From the NCBI GenBank assembly GCA_049433545.1, contig JBMTEY010000094.1:1-9952 (forward strand): 9,952 bases of DNA, in the 5' to 3' direction. Below, in pieces: positions 1 through 5,676 of this stretch (position 1 is the first letter of the stretch; each line of letters opens with the position of its first letter). A program made the position numbers and the translations under genes. Source of the DNA: Ga0077527 sp049433545 (GTDB lineage Bacteria; Pseudomonadota; Gammaproteobacteria; Burkholderiales; SG8-41). The notes beneath the pieces were generated by a model that saw only the letters and a list, made by a program, of their open reading frames with translations, had not been told where the DNA came from and did no database searches.

Positions 1-460
1 GAAACACGCACTGATCGCCGCAGTCCTGGGCGCCTCGACACTGCTCGTCAGCGGCGGCGCACTCGCGCAGGCCAAACCCGAAGTACTGGTCAAACAGCGG
101 CAGGCGGCGATGACGTTGCAAGGAAAGTATTTCGGCCCGTTGAATCGCATGGCAACAGGGAAAGCCCCTTTCAACAAGGACAGTGCGGTACGCAACGCGG
201 GCTATCTCGAAGTCCTTTCGAACATGGCATGGGACGGCTTCAACCCGAGTACAAAGAACAGCACAGCAAAGACCCGGGCTTTGCCGGCCATCTATGAAAA
301 TGAGGCCAAGTTCAAGGAATACCAGAATCAGTTCAAGACTGGGGCGTCCGCGCTCCATGCCGCAGCGAAAGCCGGCGACGAAGCGGCATTCAAAGCCGCG
401 GCGGGCGAGATCGGCAAATCCTGCGGCGGCTGCCACGACGACTTCCGCGAAAAACGCTGA
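1..460 (+). CDS. Cytochrome c' (periplasmic, start codon cut by window edge)
   Basis: This is a high-spin c-type cytochrome of the cytochrome c' family. Members are periplasmic four-helix-bundle proteins that bind NO and CO and are linked to nitrosative-stress defence. The frame is open from base 2 (KHALIAAVLG...). Base 1 is G, so the start is almost certainly an ATG beginning two bases before the window, giving about 153 residues, normal for the family with its signal peptide. Residues 1-25 form a Sec signal peptide (Lys-His, hydrophobic core, ALAQA), cleaved near residue 23-25. The heme site is at the far C-terminus, as expected for this family: C142-G-G-C145-H146, followed by DDFREKR. The R34-QAA-M38 segment in the first helix fits the distal-side helix. 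A shorter internal start at base 110 would remove the signal peptide and first helix and is not credible. The family call is firm; the physiological role is inferred. Confidence 0.93.
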   Translation, partial: KHALIAAVLGASTLLVSGGALAQAKPEVLVKQRQAAMTLQGKYFGPLNRMATGKAPFNKDSAVRNAGYLEVLSNMAWDGFNPSTKNSTAKTRALPAIYENEAKFKEYQNQFKTGASALHAAAKAGDEAAFKAAAGEIGKSCGGCHDDFREKR

Positions 461-479
461 GCGGTTTGACGCCCTTGGA

Positions 480-506
480 CAAAAGCCCCGCACAGCGGGG
501 CTTTTG
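480..506 (+). terminator. Intrinsic terminator after the cytochrome c' gene
   Basis: A perfect 12-bp inverted repeat (480-491 with 495-506) closes on a 3-base ACA loop. The core is GCCCCGC/GCGGGGC, flanked by AAAA on the left and TTTT on the right. It starts 20 bases after the cytochrome c' stop codon. Because it has A4 on one side and T4 on the other, it could work in both directions. It separates transcription of the cytochrome c' gene from the diheme cytochrome gene starting at 552. I could not assign a convincing promoter in the 45 bases between them. Confidence 0.88.
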
Positions 507-551
507 CTTGGCTGTCTTCCTTTACACTGATTCCGTACCGCTGCTGATACC

Positions 552-1427
552 ATGCCCCCGATGCGATCGCCCCAGATACTCTTCTTAACTTGCACACTAC
601 TTTCCGGTACAGTCGCGCCAGCGATAGCCGCGACTGCAGGCAATCCCCAGCGCGGCGAATACCTGACCCATGCCGGCGGCTGCATCGCCTGTCATACCGC
701 CAAAGGCAAAGACGCTGTGAAGTTCGCCGGTGGCCACGAGCTGGCGACACCGTTCGGCAAATTCTACGGTCCGAACATCACGCCGCATCCGCAGGCCGGC
801 ATCGGCAAATGGAGCGAAGCCGACTTCATCCGCGCGATGCGCGAAGGCAAACGTCCCGACGGCGCGCACTATTTCCCGGCATTCCCCTATCCGTCGTACA
901 CGCGCATCGTCGACGCTGACCTGCGCGACCTGTGGGCCTACCTGCGCAGCCTGCCGCCGAGCGCGCGGCAGAACCAGGAACACGACCTGAAATTCCCGTT
1001 CGGCTTCCGTTTCCTGCTGTGGGGCTGGAAGCTGCTGTTTTTCACCCCGGGACCGACCGCGGCCGACAGCCAGACCGCGACGCCGGTCGGCCGCGGCGCC
1101 TACCTGGTCAACGCGCTGAGCCATTGCGGCGAATGCCACACGCCGCGCAATTTCCTCGGCGGTCCGAAGCGCGACCGATTCCTCGCCGGCGGCAAGGGAC
1201 CGGACGGCAAGGGCGTACCCAACCTGACGCCGACCAAGCTGAAAAAATGGGGCGACGGTGAGTTGAAGGATTTCCTGACCACCGGCATGACTGCCGACGG
1301 CGACGTCACTGCAGAGGCGATGGGTGAAGTGGTGACCAACACCACCGGCAAACTCACCGCCGCAGACCTGGCGGCGATCATCGCCTACCTGCGCACCATA
1401 CCCGCGCTGCCCGACGAAAAACCCTGA
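552..1427 (+). CDS. Secreted diheme cytochrome c
   Basis: This is a 291-residue periplasmic electron carrier with two class I cytochrome c domains. It resembles the diheme c cytochromes related to the cytochrome subunits of membrane alcohol and gluconate dehydrogenases. Residues 1-27 look like a Sec signal peptide ending APAIA. Heme site 1 is C44-IA-C47-H48 and heme site 2 is C192-GE-C195-H196. Each domain ends in a typical helix (DLWAYLRSLPP near 126-136; DLAAIIAYLRTIP near 272-284). M257 in the segment EAMGEVV is the likely sixth ligand of heme 2. In domain 1 the equivalent motif reads FPAFPYPSY, with Phe111 where many relatives have Met. The residues near 151-166 (FRFLLWGWKLLFF) are unusually hydrophobic and may be an interaction surface. 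ATG at 561 (Met4) is an alternative start; neither has a clear Shine-Dalgarno. The gene lacks an adjacent dehydrogenase, so its electron donor is unknown. Confidence 0.9.
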   Translation: MPPMRSPQILFLTCTLLSGTVAPAIAATAGNPQRGEYLTHAGGCIACHTAKGKDAVKFAGGHELATPFGKFYGPNITPHPQAGIGKWSEADFIRAMREGKRPDGAHYFPAFPYPSYTRIVDADLRDLWAYLRSLPPSARQNQEHDLKFPFGFRFLLWGWKLLFFTPGPTAADSQTATPVGRGAYLVNALSHCGECHTPRNFLGGPKRDRFLAGGKGPDGKGVPNLTPTKLKKWGDGELKDFLTTGMTADGDVTAEAMGEVVTNTTGKLTAADLAAIIAYLRTIPALPDEKP

Positions 1428-1430
1428 GCT

Positions 1431-2243
1431 TCAGTCGACGGCCGGCAGCACCGCCACCGTGTGCGTGACCAGCGCTGCGCCGTCCCAGTGATGCAGCTGG
1501 TAGGCCGGCGGTTCGCTGCGTGAAGCTTCGAACTTGCCGCGCCCGAGCTTGAGCTGCGCCTGGAAGGCCGTACTCGGGCACACCGACAGCAGCGCGCCCT
1601 GCCACACTGCCTGCACGTCGCGGTGGACGTGGCCGCACAACACGGCACGCACCTGCGGGTGCGCAGCGATGATGCTGCCCAGCCGCGCCGAACTCGCTGC
1701 AGCCAGCGATATGCGGTCCATCTGCGAAAAACCGGTGGACAGCGGCGGATGATGCATGAACACCAGCGCCGGCTGCTGCGGCGCCGCGCGCAGCAGGCTG
1801 TCGAGCCACTGCAGCTGCGCATCGTCGAGGTCGCCGGCGTCCTCGCCTTCGACCACGGTATCGAGCGCGATCAGGCGCAGTCCGCGCACGTCGCGGTAAT
1901 AATGGATGCGGCCGCCGCGGCCCAGATAGTCATGTTCCGGGAAAACCCGGCGCAGCGGCTGGCGCCGGTCGTGGTTGCCGGGCATCAGGCACAGCGGCAC
2001 GCGCAGCCCCGCGAGGAAACCGCGCAGGCGCCGGTACTCGGCCTCATTCCCTTCGTTGACGAGGTCGCCGCTGAGCACCACCAGGTCCGGCGGCGCCTGC
2101 AGCGCATTGAGGCTGGCGATGCAGTGCATGAGCCCCGGATCCGGGTCGATGCCGTGGCGGTTGCGCGCGCCCTCTTCCATAACGTGCAGGTCGGAGAACT
2201 GCGCGACGATCACCGGACGCGCCCTGGACTCGGCGGCTGTCAC
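1431..2243 (-). CDS. Calcineurin-like metallophosphoesterase (CpdA-like)
   Basis: This is a 270-residue member of the class III cyclic-nucleotide phosphodiesterase/calcineurin-like fold. The complete metal-binding set is present: D18-L-H20, G59-D60, G89-N-H-D92, H164-H165-PP, and G204-H-V-H207. These bind two metal ions for phosphoester hydrolysis. The length is close to CpdA-type cAMP phosphodiesterases, but the substrate cannot be read from sequence. There is no signal peptide, so it is probably cytoplasmic. The start is a GTG (2243-2241) that overlaps the stop of the upstream aas-like remnant (GTGA). A later ATG at Met22 would delete the first metal motif, so a start at GTG 2243 or at GTG Val11 is required. 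No strong Shine-Dalgarno is visible, which suggests translational coupling to the overlapped frame. Its 3' end faces the diheme cytochrome gene, with a 3-base gap and no terminator hairpin. Confidence 0.88.
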   Translation of the reverse strand: MTAAESRARPVIVAQFSDLHVMEEGARNRHGIDPDPGLMHCIASLNALQAPPDLVVLSGDLVNEGNEAEYRRLRGFLAGLRVPLCLMPGNHDRRQPLRRVFPEHDYLGRGGRIHYYRDVRGLRLIALDTVVEGEDAGDLDDAQLQWLDSLLRAAPQQPALVFMHHPPLSTGFSQMDRISLAAASSARLGSIIAAHPQVRAVLCGHVHRDVQAVWQGALLSVCPSTAFQAQLKLGRGKFEASRSEPPAYQLHHWDGAALVTHTVAVLPAVD

Positions 2244-2680
2244 AGCACCACCATCTGCCCCAGCGTCACGTAATCGACCTTGCCGGAGCCCAGCAGCGGC
2301 AGTGTGTCGACCTTGACCACGCGTCGCGCCACCGCCAGTTCATGCGCATTGATCGCACGCGCCGCGTAGAGCAGCGCCGCGCGGTCGAGCGCCGGATCGG
2401 TGGTCATCAGCACCGTGCTTTCGCCGGCACGCGTCATTTCCACCAGCGCCGCATGTTTGTATTCCGGAGATGCCTGGCAGGCGATGTATTCGACGCGCTC
2501 CAGCGACACCATCTCGCCGGCAATCTTGGCGAAGCGCTTGACCCGTCCCTGGATGGTGAGGAAACCGTCGTCATCGAGCAGCACCACGTCGCCGGTGTTG
2601 TACCAGCCGTCGCCGACTTCCGAGCTCGGCGCCGCTCTGCCGTCACGGCTGCGCAGCGCGCGCGCCTGAACATCAGGAAG
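2240..2680 (-). pseudogene. aas: 5'-truncated Aas-like acyl-ACP synthetase remnant
   Basis: The frame is open from 2680 to the stop at 2240-2242 (146 residues). It matches only the C-terminal subdomain of the adenylate-forming domain of 2-acylglycerophosphoethanolamine acyltransferase/acyl-ACP synthetase (Aas). Visible motifs are GWYNTGDVV (ATP-binding TGD motif), GFLTIQGRVKRFAKIAGEMV (hinge region, very close to E. coli Aas as I recall it) and LPLLGSGKVDYVTL (catalytic C-terminal lysine). The P-loop (SGTTG-type) motif, the large N-terminal adenylation domain and any acyltransferase domain are absent. Upstream, the nuoN stop is only 11 bases away, so there is no room for them. The first 20 or so residues of the open frame do not look like the family, and the next frame there reads FLMFRR, so a small indel may also be present. 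The only in-frame start is an internal GTG at 2587. It cannot adenylate fatty acids alone, but translating it could still drive the overlapping phosphoesterase. Confidence 0.82.
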
Positions 2681-2691
2681 TCAGGAAACGC

Positions 2692-4143
2692 TCAGATCGA
2701 AGCGCTGATGGCGTCTATGCACAGCGCCATCAGCGGCTGCGGCACGATGCCGAGCACGAGCATCGCCAGCCCGTTCACCGACAGCAGCATGCGCACGTCC
2801 CCGGAAGCGGAAACCGGCGCATCATCCTGCGGTGCATCGAAGTACATCAGCTTGACGATGCGCAGGTAGTAGTAGGCGCCGATCAGCGAAAACACCACCG
2901 CGACCACGGCGACCGGCCACAGGCCGATCTGCACCACCGCCTGCAGCACCGAGAGCTTGGCGTAGAAACCCACCATCGGCGGCACGCCGGCCATGGAAAA
3001 CATCAGCAGCAGCATCAGGAAGGCATACCAGGGATTGCGCTGGTTGAGGCCCTTGTAGTCGTCGAGGTTCTCCGCCTCGAATCCGTCGCGGGTCAGCAGC
3101 AGGATGATGCCGAAGGCGCCCAGCGTCATCAGCACGTAAACGACGACGTAGAACATCGCCGCGCCATAGCCGTCGAGGGTGCCCGAAAGCACGCCCAGCA
3201 GCAGGAAACCCATGTGCGAGATCGTCGAATAGGCGAGCATGCGCTTGAGGTTGGTCTGCATGATCGCAGTCAGGTTGCCGATGGCCAGAGACAGCACCGC
3301 CATGATCAGCAGCATCTGCCGCCACTCGTCGACCAGCGCTTCGGCGCCCAGCCCCTGCGCCAGCAGCCGCATCACGATGGCAAAGGCCGCGAACTTGGGC
3401 GCCGAACCGATAAACAGCGTGACCGCGGTGGGCGCACCCTGGTAGACGTCGGGCACCCACATGTGGAACGGCACTGCACCCAGCTTGAAACCGAGGCCGG
3501 CGACGATGAACACCAGGCCGAACACCAGCACCGCCTGGGTGCGCACGCCATCGCCCGAGAGCTGGGCGAGTTCGGTGATTTCCAGCGTGCCGGTGGCGCC
3601 GTAGAGCATCGACATGCCGTAGAGCAGCATGCCGGAGGCCAGCGCGCCGAGCACGAAATACTTCATCGCGGCTTCGGTGGACTGCACCGAGTCGCGCTGC
3701 AGCGCCACCAGCGCGTAGAGCGACAGCGACAGCAGTTCCAGGCCCAGGTACAGCGTCAGCAGGTGGTTGGCCGAGATCATCACCATCATGCCCAGCGTCG
3801 CGAACAGCACCAGCGTGAAAAACTCGCCGCGGAACATACCGCGCACGGCGGTGTAAGCGCGCGCGTAGACCAGCATGGTGATCACCGCGACGCAGGTCAG
3901 CAGCTTCAGCACGTCCGCCATCAGGTCGTCGACGAACATGCCGTTGAAGGTGTAGACCGGGTCGGCGTTGCCGGTGAAAAAGGTCAGCAGCGCGCAGCCG
4001 GCCAGCGTCGCCTGGGTCAGGCCGTAGGTGAAGATGCGGTTGTCGTCGCTGATGAACAGGTCAACGAGCAGGATCACGCAGGCCATCACCAGCAGGAACA
4101 GCTCGGGATAGGCGGGCCACAGCGGAAGGATGTATTGCATCAT
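2692..4143 (-). CDS. nuoN: NADH-quinone oxidoreductase subunit N
   Basis: This is an antiporter-like membrane subunit of complex I. It has 483 residues, the usual NuoN length, and consists almost entirely of transmembrane helices. Residues equivalent to the proton-channel set of E. coli NuoN are present: E136 (YLGLELLSL), K161 (AAMKYF), K220 and H227 (GFKLGAVPFHMW), K250 (SAPKFAAF) and K396 (GFYAKL). The signature KRMLAYSTISHMGF is at 300-313. It starts with two consecutive ATG codons, 9 bases after the nuoM TAG stop; only a weak AGG precedes them. It is the last nuo gene. No terminator follows: the stop is 11 bases before the open frame of the aas-like remnant. Its last codons carry an 11-bp inverted repeat, described separately. 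Betaproteobacteria commonly have a small DUF2818 gene directly after nuoN, and none is present here. Confidence 0.97.
   Translation of the reverse strand: MMQYILPLWPAYPELFLLVMACVILLVDLFISDDNRIFTYGLTQATLAGCALLTFFTGNADPVYTFNGMFVDDLMADVLKLLTCVAVITMLVYARAYTAVRGMFRGEFFTLVLFATLGMMVMISANHLLTLYLGLELLSLSLYALVALQRDSVQSTEAAMKYFVLGALASGMLLYGMSMLYGATGTLEITELAQLSGDGVRTQAVLVFGLVFIVAGLGFKLGAVPFHMWVPDVYQGAPTAVTLFIGSAPKFAAFAIVMRLLAQGLGAEALVDEWRQMLLIMAVLSLAIGNLTAIMQTNLKRMLAYSTISHMGFLLLGVLSGTLDGYGAAMFYVVVYVLMTLGAFGIILLLTRDGFEAENLDDYKGLNQRNPWYAFLMLLLMFSMAGVPPMVGFYAKLSVLQAVVQIGLWPVAVVAVVFSLIGAYYYLRIVKLMYFDAPQDDAPVSASGDVRMLLSVNGLAMLVLGIVPQPLMALCIDAISASI
2703..2735 (-). repeat. 11-bp perfect inverted repeat in the last codons of nuoN
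   Basis: Bases 2703-2713 (CGCTGATGGCG) and 2725-2735 (CGCCATCAGCG) are exact reverse complements separated by 11 bases. They lie within the coding sequence for the NuoN C-terminus (LMALCIDAIS region), ending 8 bases before the stop codon. In the mRNA this would form a stable hairpin. No T-run follows in the transcribed direction, so it is not a standard intrinsic terminator. It could act as a 3'-end stabiliser or processing barrier at the end of the ancestral nuo transcript, or it could be a by-product of the coding sequence. Confidence 0.6.
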
Positions 4144-4152
4144 GGTCTGGGC

Positions 4153-5643
4153 CTATGGCACGGGCAGCTTGCTGTACGACACATGCGCCAGCAGTTCGTT
4201 GACGGAGACATGCAGCACTTCGACGAAAGGCTGCGGCCAGACGCCCATCACGAGCACCGGCACTGCCAGCAGCAGCAGCACCAGGAATTCGCGGGCGTTG
4301 ATGTCCTGCAGCGATTTCACATGGTCGTTGGCCACCGCGCCGAACATCACGCGCTTGTACATCCACAGCGTGTAGGCGGCGCCGAAGATCAGCGTCGCAG
4401 CGGCGAGGAAGGCATGCCAGAAATTCGCCTTGACCGCGCCCATGATCACCAGGAACTCGCCGACGAAACCGCTGGTCCCGGGCAGGCCGGAATTGGCCAT
4501 CGCGAAAAACATGAACAGCGCGGCGAACACCGGCATCCGGTTGGCGACGCCGCCGTAGTCGGCGATCAGCCGCGAGTGCATGCGGTCATACAGCACGCCC
4601 ACGCACAGGAACAGCGCGCCGGAGATGAAACCGTGGGAAATCATCTGGATCACCGCGCCTTCGACGCCCTGCGCGTTGAAGATGAACAGGCCCAGCGTGA
4701 CAAAACCCATGTGCGAGATCGACGAATAGGCGATGAGCTTCTTCATGTCGGTCTGCACCAGCGCCACCAGGCCGATGTAGACCACGGCGATCAGCGACAG
4801 CGTAATGACGATGCCCGACAGCGCATGGCTGGCGTCGGGCACGATCGGCAGCGACAGGCGCACGAAGCCGTAGCCGCCGAGCTTCAGCATGATCGCGGCC
4901 AGCACCACCGAGCCGCCGGTGGGCGCCTCGACGTGGGCATCGGGCAGCCAGGTATGCACCGGCCACATCGGGACCTTGACTGCGAAAGCCATAAAAAATG
5001 CTATAAAAACAAGTATTTGCGCAACAAGCGGCAGCGGCGTCTCGTAGAAGTCGAGCAGCGAGAAACTGCCGCCGGCGGCGTTGTATAGGTAGATCAGCGC
5101 GACCAGCGAGAGCAGCGAACCGAGCAGCGTGTAGAGGAAAAACTTCACCGCGGCATAAACCCGGTTGGGTCCGCCCCAGACGCCGATGATGATGAACATC
5201 GGGATCAGCGTCGCCTCGAAGAACACGTAGAACAGCATGCCGTCGAGCGCGGAGAACACGCCGTTCATCAGTCCCGACAGCACCAGGAATGCCGCCATGT
5301 ACTGCGCCACGCGCGACTGGATGACCTGCCAGCCCGCGATCACCACCAGCACCGTGGTGAAGCTGTTGAGCAGGATCAGCAGCAGCGATATGCCGTCGAT
5401 GCCGAGGTGGTAGCGGATGTTGAACGACTCGATCCACGGCCGCAGCTCGGTGAACTGGAAACCGCCCTGCTGCAGGTTGAAGCCGGTGTAGAGCGGGATG
5501 GTGACGGCGAAACCGATCAGCGCACCGAGCAGCGCGATCATCCGCGCCGCGGGCGCGTTGCGGTCGTCGCCGGTGAACAGCACCGCGACGCCGGCGATGA
5601 TCGGCGCCCAGATGGCCAGGCTCAGTAAGGGTAATTCCTGCAT
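4153..5643 (-). CDS. nuoM: NADH-quinone oxidoreductase subunit M
   Basis: This is an antiporter-like proton-translocating subunit of the complex I membrane arm, 496 residues, full length. Key channel residues are visible: E143 (FFEATLIPMF), K223 (FAVKVPMWPVHTWLPDAHVE, 220-239), K254 (IMLKLGGYG) and E396 (GFVGEFLVI). The conserved KKLIAYSSISHMGF is at 301-314 and H337 is in a later helix. The ATG at 5643 is preceded by a 33-base gap from nuoL, with an A8 run and only a weak purine-rich ribosome site. It stops with TAG, 9 bases before nuoN. An oddity is that codons for residues 209-218 are strikingly AT-rich (CAA ATA CTT GTT TTT ATA GCA TTT TTT ATG), unlike the rest of the gene. The protein sequence there is normal for a helix just ahead of K223. 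Confidence 0.97.
   Translation of the reverse strand: MQELPLLSLAIWAPIIAGVAVLFTGDDRNAPAARMIALLGALIGFAVTIPLYTGFNLQQGGFQFTELRPWIESFNIRYHLGIDGISLLLILLNSFTTVLVVIAGWQVIQSRVAQYMAAFLVLSGLMNGVFSALDGMLFYVFFEATLIPMFIIIGVWGGPNRVYAAVKFFLYTLLGSLLSLVALIYLYNAAGGSFSLLDFYETPLPLVAQILVFIAFFMAFAVKVPMWPVHTWLPDAHVEAPTGGSVVLAAIMLKLGGYGFVRLSLPIVPDASHALSGIVITLSLIAVVYIGLVALVQTDMKKLIAYSSISHMGFVTLGLFIFNAQGVEGAVIQMISHGFISGALFLCVGVLYDRMHSRLIADYGGVANRMPVFAALFMFFAMANSGLPGTSGFVGEFLVIMGAVKANFWHAFLAAATLIFGAAYTLWMYKRVMFGAVANDHVKSLQDINAREFLVLLLLAVPVLVMGVWPQPFVEVLHVSVNELLAHVSYSKLPVP
4976..5007 (+). promoter_or_regulatory. Possible antisense promoter inside nuoM (weak)
   Basis: On the + strand, opposite nuoM, TGC-TATAAA at 4999-5007 matches an extended -10 element (TGn plus 5 of 6 consensus bases). 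TTGACT at 4976-4981 resembles a -35 element, but the spacer is 20 bases, longer than ideal. It sits in the only strongly AT-rich patch inside the nuo genes (24 A/T of 29 bases at 4991-5019). A transcript from here would be antisense to the 5' part of nuoM and then to nuoL. This is a sequence match only; chance occurrence in an AT-rich stretch is quite possible. Confidence 0.2.
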
Positions 5644-5676
5644 CTCAGTTTTTTTTCTTCAGTTTCAGCCGTATTT

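Noticed and set aside
521..550. TTTACA ... TGATAC as a promoter for the diheme cytochrome gene
   Set aside because: The -10 match is poor and the implied transcription start would fall after the ATG at 552, so it cannot be supported.
1623..2273. + strand open frame of 216 codons opposite the phosphoesterase
   Set aside because: The - strand frame has all metallophosphoesterase motifs; the + strand frame has none and is a shadow.
4991..5000. T6 run in nuoM as a programmed frameshift site
   Set aside because: The reading phase (GCA TTT TTT ATG) does not fit the X XXY YYZ slippery pattern, and the single frame encodes a full-length normal NuoM.
3214..5088. Long + strand open frame (624 codons), Gln/His/Arg-rich, opposite nuoN and nuoM
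   Set aside because: It is antisense to two clearly conserved membrane protein genes. Its His/Gln/Arg-rich composition is what GC-rich hydrophobic codons give on the opposite strand; no domain is recognisable.
5641..5657. T8 run on the + strand as an antisense terminator
   Set aside because: No stable hairpin precedes the T-run on the + strand.
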